From JADJNW01 sp964517145 (GTDB lineage Bacteria > Bacteroidota > Bacteroidia > Chitinophagales > Saprospiraceae): a stretch of 39,191 bases of DNA. The stretch spans positions 1 to 39,191 of the forward strand of contig CAZFBN010000037.1 in the NCBI GenBank assembly GCA_964517145.1, read 5' to 3'. The notes below the pieces were generated by a model. That model worked only from the letters and a program-made list of their open reading frames with translations, ran no database searches and had not been told where the DNA came from. The position numbers and the translations under genes are program-made. How positions within the stretch are numbered: the stretch's first letter is position 1; each line of letters opens with the position of its first letter. This document shows, one piece after another, positions 1-8,461 of this stretch.

Positions 1-190
1 TTATTCTTAACCGCTTGGAAAATAATTGAATTTTAATTTTTAAACATACTCTTACCCGATTTATACCAACTTATTGGAATACCTTAAATGATTGTTAACA
101 GTTACAAATTCTCGGCTTATTTTTGCGACTTTAACATTTGTACCGGTTTAATTTAAATAAAGATTCACTCAGCACTTAGAAAGTTGTAAA

Positions 191-874
191 ATGCGAATAG
201 ATATTATATCCGTCATCCCCGAATTACTCGAAAGTCCTTTCCAGCACTCCATTCTCAAGCGAGCGCAAGAGCGGGGATTGCTCGAAGTGCAGGTGCATGA
301 TTTGCGCAAATATGGTTTAGGAAAACATTTACAACTCGATGATTATCAATTCGGTGGAGGTGCCGGCATGGTGATGATGGTGGAGCCGGTGGCAAATTGT
401 ATGGATGATTTAAAAGCCCAGCGCGAGTATGATGAAATCATTTACCTGACGCCTGATGGCAATCGTTTTGACCAGAAAATGGCGAATCAATTGTCGATGA
501 AGCAGAATTTAATTTTATTATGTGGACATTATAAAGGTGTGGATGAGCGGATTCGTGAACATTACATCACCCTAGAGATTTCTATTGGAGATTATGTGCT
601 GTCGGGAGGAGAATTGCCGGCGGCGGTGCTGGTGGATGCCATCGGGCGTTTGCTGCCGGGCGTGCTGAATGATGAGACTTCCGCATTGTTTGATTCGTTT
701 CAGGATAATCTGCTGGCACCGCCCGTTTATACGCGTCCGGCGGAGTTTCGCGGCTGGAAAGTGCCGGATATCTTGATTTCTGGGAATTTTCCAAAAATTG
801 AAGAATGGCGCTATGAGCAATCGCTGAAACGAACGCAGGAACGCCGACCTGATCTGCTGGAAAATGAAGAATGA
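191..874 (+). CDS. trmD: tRNA (guanine-37-N1)-methyltransferase TrmD
   Basis: The 227-aa product matches TrmD in length and motifs. This SAM-dependent SPOUT enzyme methylates G37 next to the anticodon in tRNAs reading CNN codons and so prevents +1 frameshifting. The glycine-rich stretch DYQFGGGAGMVM (about residues 51-62), CGHYKGVDERI (111-121) and SIGDYVLSGGELPA (131-144) form the trefoil-knot cofactor site typical of the family. The ATG is preceded by an AT-rich leader without a clear Shine-Dalgarno site, as is usual in Bacteroidota. The usual rimM/rplS neighbours are not seen; the next gene is a TerC protein 92 bp downstream. The family call is very secure. Confidence 0.97.
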   Translation: MRIDIISVIPELLESPFQHSILKRAQERGLLEVQVHDLRKYGLGKHLQLDDYQFGGGAGMVMMVEPVANCMDDLKAQREYDEIIYLTPDGNRFDQKMANQLSMKQNLILLCGHYKGVDERIREHYITLEISIGDYVLSGGELPAAVLVDAIGRLLPGVLNDETSALFDSFQDNLLAPPVYTRPAEFRGWKVPDILISGNFPKIEEWRYEQSLKRTQERRPDLLENEE

Positions 875-885
875 AAAGTTGAAAC

Positions 886-918
886 AATGGAATGTTGGAA
901 TGACGGAATGTTGGAAAA
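886..918. repeat. Period-8 intergenic microsatellite
   Basis: The spacer between trmD and the TerC gene contains near-perfect 8-base units (ttggaatg, acggaatg, ttggaaaa) in succession. It belongs to a set of simple 7-, 8- or 16-base repeats found in several spacers of this window. No function is evident. Confidence 0.6.
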
Positions 919-966
919 ATGTCGTTTCAAATTTGTAAAATTGCACCCATAAAATCCAATTAACCT

Positions 967-1821
967 ATGGAATTTGTATTACCCGATCTCGGCAGTGCTG
1001 CCGTTTGGATGAGTTTGCTCACCTTGACTTTCCTCGAAGTGGTGCTCGGCATTGATAATATTATATTTATTTCGATTGCATCGAACAAACTCGACCCGAA
1101 AGATCGTCCCAAAGCGACCAATGTTGGCTTGATTCTGGCAATGGTATTACGCATCGTTTTATTGTTTGGCGTCTCTGTGCTGGTAGCAATGGAGGAACCC
1201 TGGTTCTCCTTTGGCGAAGAAGGTTCTTTCATACATGGCGGTTTCTCTGGGCAGAGCCTGATTTTGATTGCCGGGGGCTTATTTTTGTTATATAAAAGTA
1301 CCTCCGAAATTCACCACAAACTCGAAGGCTCGCACGAGGACGAAACGCTGGCGCAGAGTCGAGGCAAAAAAACTACCCTGAACAGCGTCATTGTGCAAAT
1401 CACCATTATTAATATCGTTTTCTCGTTCGACTCCATTTTGACGGCGGTAGGTATGACGAATGGCATTTACGGTGCTTTGGTCATCATGATTGTGGCGGTG
1501 GTCATTTCCGTTTTAATTATGATGTTATTTGCTGTGCCGGTCGGCAATTTTGTAAATAAACACCCGACGATTCAGATGTTGGGCTTGGCGTTTTTGATTC
1601 TCATTGGCTTCATGCTGATTGCCGAAGGCGCACACTTGGCACACTTAACCATTGGTGGTCAGGAAGTTGGCTCCATTCCAAAAGGGTATTTATATTTTGC
1701 CATTGCATTCTCATTATTAGTCGAATTCCTCAATATGCGCCTGCGCAAAACCGTTGCCAAACCAGTGCAACTGCATGGTTATGAGGAAGAAGCAAAGGCA
1801 GAAGGCATTTTGAATAAATAA
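967..1821 (+). CDS. TerC family integral membrane protein
   Basis: The 284-aa, highly hydrophobic product has the TerC hallmarks: LEVVLGIDNIIFIS near residue 23-36 and a second acidic membrane motif NIVFSFDSILTAVGM around 156-170, with about seven predicted membrane segments. Family members are linked to tellurite resistance, metal (notably manganese) efflux and handling of metal ions during protein secretion; which applies here cannot be told. The ATG at 967 directly follows an AT-rich leader. No ter operon partners are nearby, so a tellurite role is not supported by context. Family assignment is secure, substrate unknown. Confidence 0.92.
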   Translation: MEFVLPDLGSAAVWMSLLTLTFLEVVLGIDNIIFISIASNKLDPKDRPKATNVGLILAMVLRIVLLFGVSVLVAMEEPWFSFGEEGSFIHGGFSGQSLILIAGGLFLLYKSTSEIHHKLEGSHEDETLAQSRGKKTTLNSVIVQITIINIVFSFDSILTAVGMTNGIYGALVIMIVAVVISVLIMMLFAVPVGNFVNKHPTIQMLGLAFLILIGFMLIAEGAHLAHLTIGGQEVGSIPKGYLYFAIAFSLLVEFLNMRLRKTVAKPVQLHGYEEEAKAEGILNK

Positions 1822-1825
1822 TATT

Positions 1826-1902
1826 AATTGTTGATTGCAAATTGTTAATTGTTCACGCATTGTACGTATGGCAGCAATCGACAATAATCAATTAGCAATT
1901 TT
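1826..1902. repeat. Low-complexity inverted CAATT/AATTG spacer
   Basis: The spacer is built of repeated attgttaatt-like words on the left and caataatcaatt-like words on the right, which are loosely complementary and could fold into an imperfect hairpin. It resembles the other simple-sequence spacers of the window. Confidence 0.45.
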
Positions 1903-1905
1903 ATA

Positions 1906-3003
1906 ATGATTAAAGTTCTCATTATCAGTTCTTACGATGATGTGTTTAACGCCGTACGCCCTGAGGGCGAAATTTTTCTCGGCTTACATCGCACGGGCGA
2001 GGTGGAGGTGGAAGTGATGACGCAGGGGCATACCGAATACGCGCGGCGCTTCCGCGAAGCGGGCATTAATGTTATTGATTTTCATCCAAAAAAGAAATTT
2101 GATAACGCGGCGGTACGTTTTATTCGGGAGACTTTAGTAAATGGAAAACACCAGATATTACATTTGTTTAATAATCCGGCGATTATAAATGGGATTCGTG
2201 CTGCCTGGAATTTGCCGGTGAAAGTAGTGACGTATCGTGGTTATACTGGAAATATAAATTGGTGGGATCCAACGAATTATCTTACACATTTGAACCCTCG
2301 CATTGATAAAATTACCTGCCTGGCAGACTCGGTCAAAGAAGTTTTAGACAAGAATATGATATTCCGTAAGCCGGGTATTGCAATAACGGTAAATAAAGGA
2401 CATCATGCCGATTGGTACGCCGATGTAAAAACCGCCGATTTGAGTGAATTTAATTTTCCGCCTAATGCCTTCAAAATCAGCTGTGTAGCGAATGCCCGAC
2501 GCATGAAGGGAATCAATTATTTGTTGGAAGCGATGACGATGCTTCCGAGAGAATTTCCGATTTATTTGTTATTGATTGGCAAGGGATTAGACACGCCGCA
2601 GCATTTAAAAATTATTGAAAAAAGCCCGAATAAAAATAAAGTCATTTTTGCCGGTTTTCGTAAAAATGCCCTGGAAATTGTAAAAGCCTGTGAAGCAACG
2701 ATTTCTGCCTCTATTTTTGGCGAAGCCACGCCCAAAGCAGTGCTCGAAGCTTTATTCTTGGGCAAGCCCGCCATTTACACCAGCATTCCCGGCACGAATG
2801 GCATGGGAATAAATGAAGAAACGGCGCTTATCGTGCCCCCGCGCAATCCCAAAGCGCTGGCGGATGCCATACTCGATTTTTATAAACACCCTGACAAGCG
2901 CGAACGCCTTGGTTATGCTGGGTTTCAGCACATTTCCACTCATTTTACCACGGAGCGATCTGTTAAAGAAATGTTGGCGGTTTATAAAAGTTTACTTGAA
3001 TAA
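1906..3003 (+). CDS. Glycosyltransferase, GT4-like
   Basis: This 365-aa cytosolic protein looks like a GT-B-fold glycosyltransferase. The N-terminal half starts with a Rossmann-type strand (MIKVLIISSYDDV). The C-terminal half has the donor-binding pattern of GT4: a CVANARRMKGINYLLEAM segment, LLIGKG, and then EATPKAVLEALFLGKPAIYT with the conserved glutamates and glycine, followed by ALIVPPRNPKALADAI. A signature stretch YRGYTGNINWWDP lies near residue 105. It probably transfers an activated sugar to a lipid or polysaccharide acceptor, but no polysaccharide cluster surrounds it and substrate is unknown. The preceding TerC gene is 84 bp away across a simple-repeat spacer, so co-transcription is uncertain. 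Confidence 0.85.
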   Translation: MIKVLIISSYDDVFNAVRPEGEIFLGLHRTGEVEVEVMTQGHTEYARRFREAGINVIDFHPKKKFDNAAVRFIRETLVNGKHQILHLFNNPAIINGIRAAWNLPVKVVTYRGYTGNINWWDPTNYLTHLNPRIDKITCLADSVKEVLDKNMIFRKPGIAITVNKGHHADWYADVKTADLSEFNFPPNAFKISCVANARRMKGINYLLEAMTMLPREFPIYLLLIGKGLDTPQHLKIIEKSPNKNKVIFAGFRKNALEIVKACEATISASIFGEATPKAVLEALFLGKPAIYTSIPGTNGMGINEETALIVPPRNPKALADAILDFYKHPDKRERLGYAGFQHISTHFTTERSVKEMLAVYKSLLE

Positions 3004-3110
3004 TTGCTACACATTTTTCATGCGCTATACCCATTTTCACAACAAAATACCTATTTTTGACGCATAAACCCCACCGTAATCTCCATTTAACACCTTCACA
3101 ATAAATTATT

Positions 3111-3515
3111 ATGATACCAATTTCTAAAGCAACGGATATTGCGTTGTTACTCATTCGCGTCATTTTTGGCAGTTTTATGATATACGGGCATGGCTGGCGC
3201 AAACTGCTGCGTTTGTTTGGCGACGAACCGATTCAATTTGCTGATCCATTTGGGCTGGGAGCCGCACCGTCATTGGCGTTGGCAGTTTTTGCCGAAGTTG
3301 GATGTGCGCTGTTGATTATTGTTGGTTTACTGACGCGTTGGGCAACGATACCACTTATGATTACCATGCTGGTCGCTGCTTTTATTGCCAATGCCGGGCA
3401 GCCTTTTAACGACAAGGAATTGGCGCTTATTTATTTCTTTGCTTTTGCTGCAATTGCCATTGCCGGTCCGGGCTGGTATTCAGTGGATGCACAATTGTTA
3501 AAGAAAAAGGTTTGA
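3111..3515 (+). CDS. DoxX family membrane protein
   Basis: The 134-aa protein has four hydrophobic helices and the DoxX pattern: an N-terminal LLLIRVIFGSFMIYGHGWRK segment with the conserved G-x-G-x-x-K, then an AEVGCALLIIVGLLTRW helix, a third helix and an ALIYFFAFAAIAIAGPGWYSVD end. DoxX proteins are small inner-membrane proteins linked to quinone or thiosulfate metabolism and redox stress, without an agreed biochemical activity in most cases. The ATG at 3111 matches the expected start just before the first helix. The ApbE gene follows 24 bp downstream and may be co-transcribed. Confidence 0.88.
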   Translation: MIPISKATDIALLLIRVIFGSFMIYGHGWRKLLRLFGDEPIQFADPFGLGAAPSLALAVFAEVGCALLIIVGLLTRWATIPLMITMLVAAFIANAGQPFNDKELALIYFFAFAAIAIAGPGWYSVDAQLLKKKV

Positions 3516-3539
3516 TTTGCTAATTTTATTACGCTTTTA

Positions 3540-4586
3540 ATGAAAAATACTATATTTTTATTCTGTTTTTTAATAATAATTTTAACCGCTTGTAATAACG
3601 AGCCGAAAAATTCCCAGCCAAATTATCAAAGTTTTGAAGGCAAAACGATGGGCACGTACTATCGCATTACGTATGCCGATAGTTTGAACCGCGACTTTGC
3701 CAAAGAAATTGACCAGTTGTTGATTGACATTAATAACGAGGTTTCGACGTACATTCCGACTTCCACAATTTCACAGTTTAATCAGACAGAGCGTGAATTA
3801 AATATTACAGATAAAATTCATTTTATAAGAAATTTACAAGGTGCTTTAAAAGTTAATCATCAATCCAATGGTGTATTTGATCCAACGGTGATGCCTTTGG
3901 TCAATTATTGGGGATTTGGTTACACCGAAAAAAAGCCGGTGACGCAGGTGGATAGTGTGAAAATTGATTCTTTAATCCAACTCGTCGGTGCGGATAAAAT
4001 TCAATTGGAACAGTCTGAAAATCAAACGGTTCTAAAGAAATTAAAACCCCGTGTGCAAATTGATTTTAGCGGCATCGCCACGGGTTATGCCTTAGATACA
4101 ATTGGCAGATTTTTAGAATATAAAGGCGTAAAAAATTATTTAGCAGACATTGGCGGCGAACAGCGGGCACGCGGCGTTAATGCAAAGGGCAAAATCTGGA
4201 TGATTGGTATTAATATTCCATCAGAAACAGCAGCAAAAACTGATATTCTAACCACCGTTGAATTGAAAGATTGGACGATTTCGACCTCCGGCAATTACCG
4301 CAATTTTTATGAAGTGAATGGCGTAAAATATAGCCACACGATTAATCCCAAAACCGGCTTTCCTGAACGCAATACCTTGCTCAGCGCCACCGTTTTTGCT
4401 ACCGAATGCATCGACGCTGACGCCTGGGCGACCGCGTTTATGGTGATGGGCATTGACAAAGCGTTTGCTTCGGCAGAACAAAATCCTGATGTGGAGGCTT
4501 ATTTTATTTACAGCGATCCGGTGGATGGCAGCATGCAGGTGAAGTTTACAAGTGGATTGAAGCATTTATTTGACGATAAACAGTAG
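3540..4586 (+). CDS. apbE: FAD:protein FMN transferase (ApbE), lipoprotein
   Basis: The 348-aa product opens with a lipoprotein signal ending LTAC (Cys near residue 18) and then shows the ApbE series: FEGKTMGTYYRITY, NGVFDPTVMPLVNYWGFG, VQIDFSGIATGYALD, and SHTINPKTGFP followed by DADAWATAFMVMG. ApbE enzymes move FMN from FAD onto Thr/Ser residues of membrane flavoproteins such as the NQR and RNF subunits, with Mg2+ bound in the DAWATA region. The many lysine-bearing homologues read GIAKGYA where this one reads GIATGYA; this position varies in the family, so loss of activity is not implied. It likely acts at the outer face of the inner membrane. No nqr or rnf gene is in the window. Confidence 0.93.
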   Translation: MKNTIFLFCFLIIILTACNNEPKNSQPNYQSFEGKTMGTYYRITYADSLNRDFAKEIDQLLIDINNEVSTYIPTSTISQFNQTERELNITDKIHFIRNLQGALKVNHQSNGVFDPTVMPLVNYWGFGYTEKKPVTQVDSVKIDSLIQLVGADKIQLEQSENQTVLKKLKPRVQIDFSGIATGYALDTIGRFLEYKGVKNYLADIGGEQRARGVNAKGKIWMIGINIPSETAAKTDILTTVELKDWTISTSGNYRNFYEVNGVKYSHTINPKTGFPERNTLLSATVFATECIDADAWATAFMVMGIDKAFASAEQNPDVEAYFIYSDPVDGSMQVKFTSGLKHLFDDKQ

Positions 4587-4598
4587 AGGGAATAGGGT

Positions 4599-4645
4599 AG
4601 AGGGACATTAACACCAGAACACATTAACACTAGAACACATTTATA
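4599..4645. repeat. 16-bp tandem direct repeat in spacer
   Basis: Two 16-base units at 4605-4620 and 4621-4636 (acattaacaccagaac and acattaacactagaac) differ at one base, and a third partial unit follows up to the exonuclease start. A tagaggg word also recurs just upstream. It looks like a microsatellite, not an operator. Confidence 0.6.
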
Positions 4646-5470
4646 ATGGATTTAAACTTAGACCGCGATCTTTGCTTTATGGATATCGAAGCCACGGGCT
4701 TGAATGTGGTGCGCGACCGCATTGTGCAGATTGCCATCGTGAAGTACCCTGCCAGTGGCAAGCCGCCAGAAGAGCTGTATTTGATGGTCAATCCGGGTAT
4801 TCCGATTTCATTGGAGGCAATGTTAGTGCATGGTATTCAACCAAAAGATGTTGCGAATAAGCCTGTTTTTCAACAAGTTGCGAAGAAAATTTATGATTTT
4901 ATCGGTAATGCTGATATCGCTGGGTACAATTCCAATCGCTTTGACGTTCCCATGTTGATGGAAGAATTTGATCGGGTAGGGATTGAATTTGACATTTCCA
5001 AACGCCGCACGATTGATATTCAGCGGATTTTTTATAAAATGGAACCGCGCACGTTGAAAGCTGCTTTAAAATTTTATTGCAACAAGGACATGGAAGACGC
5101 GCACGACGCCCTTGCCGATGTACGTGCTACCATTGATGTTTTCGCGGGGCAATTGGAAAAATACAAAGGCGTGGACTACGTAGATGAAGATGGCAATGTG
5201 CAAAAAACGCCCATTAAAAAAAGTGTAGCAGATTTGCATGAATTTACCAATGACCAGCGTTTTCTGGATGCGACGCAAAAGTTACGCTATGATCCAACCG
5301 GCGAAATCGTATTTAATTTTGGTAAATATGTAAACCAACCGGTGGGGGAAGTGCTCGCGCGCGATAAGCAATATTACAATTGGATTCTCAACAAAGAATT
5401 CAGCTCGCAGGTGAAGCAATTGGTGAAAAAGATTCTGAAGGATTATGAAAAACAACAAAGAAATGGGTGA
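4646..5470 (+). CDS. DEDDh 3'-5' exonuclease with C-terminal DUF3820-like module
   Basis: This 274-aa protein carries an exonuclease domain of the DnaQ/PolIII-epsilon type: Exo I DIEATG (residues 13-18, with the two metal-binding acids), an Exo II region SNRFDVPML, and Exo III AHDALADV with the catalytic His near 153. The family removes nucleotides from 3' ends using two Mg2+ ions. The C-terminal third (about 215-274) contains FNFGKYVNQPVGEVL, a pattern seen in DUF3820-type modules. It is a stand-alone nuclease, not the replicative proofreader fused to polymerase. The stop overlaps the first codons of the next gene. Confidence 0.9.
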   Translation: MDLNLDRDLCFMDIEATGLNVVRDRIVQIAIVKYPASGKPPEELYLMVNPGIPISLEAMLVHGIQPKDVANKPVFQQVAKKIYDFIGNADIAGYNSNRFDVPMLMEEFDRVGIEFDISKRRTIDIQRIFYKMEPRTLKAALKFYCNKDMEDAHDALADVRATIDVFAGQLEKYKGVDYVDEDGNVQKTPIKKSVADLHEFTNDQRFLDATQKLRYDPTGEIVFNFGKYVNQPVGEVLARDKQYYNWILNKEFSSQVKQLVKKILKDYEKQQRNG

Positions 5471-6422
5471 AAAGTGGAAGGGTTTAAAGGTTGATTTGCT
5501 GCTTCGCCTAGTTCAACCCTTCAACCTTTCAACCTTTCAACCTTTTTTAATTTTAAAATTATTGATTGTCAGTTTATTATGTATAATAATAATCAGTTCG
5601 TGTTACGAAAACCGCACCGGCTGCCTCGATCTTCGCGCCACCAATTTTGACATTGACGCCGACCGCGAGTGCGATGGTTGCTGCGTATTTCCTCAGTTAA
5701 AACTGGTTTTTGAGCATAAATTATTGCCAGATAGTAATACAAATCTAACTTATAATACGGCTATTTATAAAGATGGCGCTGGTAATGATTTTCGGGTGAA
5801 AGATATTCAGTTTTATGTGTCAAATGCTCGATTGATACGGGAGGATGGCGCAGTCGTAACCCCGGATGATAGTTTGTTGGTGAGCATCCAGCCGCCCGGC
5901 GGAGTAGCAACTGAACAAAATGTGGCTGATAATGTGGAAATTATAAATCGTAATAATTTCTCACCTGCCGAAATGGGGCGCTTTATTGCAACCGGTAAAT
6001 TCGCTAAAGTTGCCTTTTCTATTGGACTTTCGGAGGTGCTAAACCAGGTGATTCCTACCTCCTTACCTGATTCATTGGACGACCACCCATTGCAAAATAC
6101 CATCATGTATGTAAATGCCGATACGGGCTTCATTTTCAATAAGATACAATTGTTTAATTCTGCTTCTGAAACCGATACGACCTTTACAAATTACTACCTC
6201 TATCGCCCTGATGCCGTTGACCTTGAATTGTCCATTCCTGATAATGCCAATATAAATATTATAGAAGGATATGATATTCGGGTGATCGTGCGCATTCATT
6301 ATTTAAAATGGTTTACCGATGTGAATTTAAAAAATGATACTCCTGCAATAGTGGCGACAAAACTAAAGAATAACTTGCGCAACGCTTTTTCAATTACAAG
6401 GGTTGAATTAGAAAAAGAGTAG
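5445..6422 (+). CDS. MbnP-like lipoprotein with N-terminal Cys-rich motif (YWSW-lacking paralog)
   Basis: A lipobox-like end IIISSC, roughly residue 53, is followed by a Cys-rich motif GCLDLRATNFDIDAD...CDGCC of the GCxDxxAxNYDxxA type common in secreted Bacteroidota proteins. After that comes a domain aligning with the MbnP family (RVKDIQFYVSNARL; DDHPLQNTIMY from H214). MbnP proteins bind copper through a site that includes a Trp-derived kynurenine. Here the segment aligned to YWSW of the neighbouring paralog (6506-7255) reads YVNA, so those Trp residues are absent. The start is doubtful: ATG 5445 or 5463 places an intergenic 8-bp repeat inside the coding frame, and the true start may be a rare codon near 5550. 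Confidence 0.75.
   Translation: MKNNKEMGEKWKGLKVDLLLRLVQPFNLSTFQPFLILKLLIVSLLCIIIISSCYENRTGCLDLRATNFDIDADRECDGCCVFPQLKLVFEHKLLPDSNTNLTYNTAIYKDGAGNDFRVKDIQFYVSNARLIREDGAVVTPDDSLLVSIQPPGGVATEQNVADNVEIINRNNFSPAEMGRFIATGKFAKVAFSIGLSEVLNQVIPTSLPDSLDDHPLQNTIMYVNADTGFIFNKIQLFNSASETDTTFTNYYLYRPDAVDLELSIPDNANINIIEGYDIRVIVRIHYLKWFTDVNLKNDTPAIVATKLKNNLRNAFSITRVELEKE
5479..5545. repeat. Four tandem 8-bp units with inverted arm
   Basis: Four units (tcaaccct, then tcaacctt three times) occupy 5513-5544, and the complementary word aaggttga lies upstream at 5487-5494, so a hairpin is possible. The block lies within the annotated 5' end of the first MbnP-like gene, which casts doubt on that start. A related gttgaaaggttg block recurs at 17587-17609. 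Confidence 0.65.
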
Positions 6423-6505
6423 TTTATTTCCTATGATATGAGACTAGGTAACAAAAATCACTGAATGTACGTTCGGTTTTCTATATCTTTAATAAAAAAA
6501 ATTCC

Positions 6506-7255
6506 ATGAGACAATTTTCACTTCTTTTGCTCGTAGGGCTGGTTTTTTTAGTAGCAAATTGTAGCAACGATAATGCTCAACCGGCTGACACTGGTACGCT
6601 TGAACTCAATTTTCAAGGCACTTTCGGCGATGAGCCACTCGTCATGTACGCACGCGACTACTCGTATGAAGCCGGCATGAAGATGAAATTACAATTGTTT
6701 CGATTTTATATTTCCGAACTCGCATTGTCAGACAATTACAAATTATCAGATATAGAAATCGTTGATTTTGAGAAAGTTCAGAATGATGTGGCTTCTCAGC
6801 AAGGCGTTACCATTCGTTTTCAAAACGTACCCGCAAAAAATTACACCGGCATTAATATGGGGCTTGGTGTGATGGAAAAATTGAACAAAACGCAGCCAGG
6901 CGACTATGCACCGGGGCATCCGCTGAGCGATAATTACTGGTCCTGGGCACTGGGCTACGTGTTTACCAAGATCGAAGGCAATGCCGACATTGATGGAGAT
7001 GGCGTTTTTAGTGATAAATTGACGTTTCACATTGGAGGCAATCCTTATTATCGCAATAAAGCGTTCAATCAAACTTTCACGGTTAAACCTGGCGAAACAA
7101 CGCGCCTGAATTTTGAAGTGGATTTGCATAAAGTGTTGGTAAAGACCGAATCAGACTTTTTAGATTTTCGTAAAGTGACAATAGATCATACCAATAATAT
7201 GGAAGTGGCAACTTTTATTTCGGATAATTTAGTGAATGCGATTGAAATAAAATGA
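6506..7255 (+). CDS. MbnP family copper-binding-type lipoprotein
   Basis: The 249-aa product has a lipoprotein signal (LVGLVFLVANC, Cys near residue 19) and then an MbnP-type beta-rich domain: MKLQLFRFYISELAL, GINMGLGV, APGHPLSDNYWSWALGYVF (His 138, Trp 145 and Trp 147) and LTFHIGGNPYYR. Characterised MbnP/CorA-type proteins bind copper in the periplasm using His residues and a kynurenine that a di-heme MbnH/MauG-like partner makes from Trp. The two di-heme proteins encoded next fit that partner role. Functional copper binding is an inference from family and neighbourhood. It forms a probable operon with the upstream paralog (83 bp gap) and the peroxidases. Confidence 0.85.
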   Translation: MRQFSLLLLVGLVFLVANCSNDNAQPADTGTLELNFQGTFGDEPLVMYARDYSYEAGMKMKLQLFRFYISELALSDNYKLSDIEIVDFEKVQNDVASQQGVTIRFQNVPAKNYTGINMGLGVMEKLNKTQPGDYAPGHPLSDNYWSWALGYVFTKIEGNADIDGDGVFSDKLTFHIGGNPYYRNKAFNQTFTVKPGETTRLNFEVDLHKVLVKTESDFLDFRKVTIDHTNNMEVATFISDNLVNAIEIK

Positions 7256-7259
7256 TTTG

Positions 7260-7336
7260 CTCGCAGATGTACGCAAATATAAAGCGCAGATGCGACGCAG
7301 ATAAAATTTCTGCGAACATCTGTGCAAATCTGCGAG
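7260..7336. repeat. GCAGAT-rich imperfect palindrome
   Basis: The spacer between the second MbnP-like gene and the first peroxidase is made of repeated gcagat words on the left and atctgcg words on the right; the outer arms ctcgcagat (7260-7268) and atctgcgag (7328-7336) are perfectly complementary. It could fold in the mRNA and modulate the downstream part of the operon. Similar atctgcg strings are familiar bacterial spacer repeats. Confidence 0.65.
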
Positions 7337-7352
7337 AGAATGACACTTAAGG

Positions 7353-8429
7353 ATGAAAGGGAGCATAGTAATTGTAATATCATTTATTTTTTTTATCATT
7401 TTACTAAATTGCACCCGCAATACTTCCCAGTCATTTACTAAAATTCCCTATCAACCCACGCCGGTCACCCTTCGGGAATCGGATCGCGTCCCAAAAATGA
7501 TGATTCCTACGGATAATCCTTTAACGGCAGAAGGAATTGAGTTGGGGCGACAATTATTTTTTGACCCGATTTTGTCCATTGACAGTACGTTTTCCTGCGC
7601 TTCGTGTCACCTGCCGGAAAGGGCATTTTCCGATGGGAAGCGCGTGGCTATTGGCATTCGCATGCGTCGGGGGCGGCGCAATTCGCCTTCGTTGGTCAAC
7701 GTCGGCTATTATTATAAAGGTTTATTTTGGGACGGGCGCGTTATTACATTGGAAGCGCAATCCTTACATCCCGTGATTGATTCAGTGGAAATGGGGCATA
7801 CCTGGGATCGGGTGGAGCAAATTTTACAACAACATCCCGATTATCCGGTTTTATTCAGAAAAGCATTTGGTGTTGAGTATAAAAAGCAGATTACCAGAGA
7901 GTTAGTTGGCAAAGCCTTGGCGCAATTTCAGCGTACTTTGATTAGCAAAAACAGCAAATTCGATCAGGTGCAGCGCGGCGAAGCCGAATTTACCGATGCC
8001 GAACGTAGAGGCTTTACGATTTTTTTTGATACATCAATGGTTATGGCACAGGCAGAATGCTCGCATTGCCATATGGATCCGCTGTTTACAACTTTGGCAT
8101 ATGAGAATAACGGCGTTCAAGTGGCGGATGGATTGAATTATCCTGACCAGGGCAGGGGCGCGATCACCGGCAATCGATATGATAATGGAAAATTTAAAGT
8201 ACCGTCGCTCGTAAATATCGCACTTACAGCACCTTATATGCACGATGGGCGTTTTAGAACGCTGGAACAGGTAATTGATCATTACAACTCTGGAGGGCAT
8301 CCGGGGGAAAATGTAAGCCCGAATGTGCGACCGCTGAATCTGACCGAGCAGGATAAACAAGATTTAATCGCGTTTTTACATACGCTGACGGATACAATGA
8401 GTTTGAAAATCAGCTATTTAGATCATTAG
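7353..8429 (+). CDS. Di-heme cytochrome c peroxidase / MauG-MbnH-like lipoprotein 1
   Basis: The 358-aa product has a lipoprotein signal (FFIILLNC, Cys 20) and two c-type heme sites, CASCH (residues 82-86) and CSHCH (236-240), in the spacing of the bacterial CcpA/MauG superfamily. Other family signatures are GIELGRQLFFDPILS, RNSPSLVNV, FWDGR, KFKVPSLVNI and APYMHDGRF. Members either reduce H2O2 or perform oxidative modification of protein side chains (MauG, MbnH). Its position directly after two MbnP-like genes suggests the second role, but the sequence alone does not separate the two. It is probably anchored by lipid in the periplasm and needs the cytochrome c maturation machinery. Confidence 0.92.
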   Translation: MKGSIVIVISFIFFIILLNCTRNTSQSFTKIPYQPTPVTLRESDRVPKMMIPTDNPLTAEGIELGRQLFFDPILSIDSTFSCASCHLPERAFSDGKRVAIGIRMRRGRRNSPSLVNVGYYYKGLFWDGRVITLEAQSLHPVIDSVEMGHTWDRVEQILQQHPDYPVLFRKAFGVEYKKQITRELVGKALAQFQRTLISKNSKFDQVQRGEAEFTDAERRGFTIFFDTSMVMAQAECSHCHMDPLFTTLAYENNGVQVADGLNYPDQGRGAITGNRYDNGKFKVPSLVNIALTAPYMHDGRFRTLEQVIDHYNSGGHPGENVSPNVRPLNLTEQDKQDLIAFLHTLTDTMSLKISYLDH

Positions 8430-8461
8430 GTTGGTTGGTAATTAAATTGACTTATAATATT

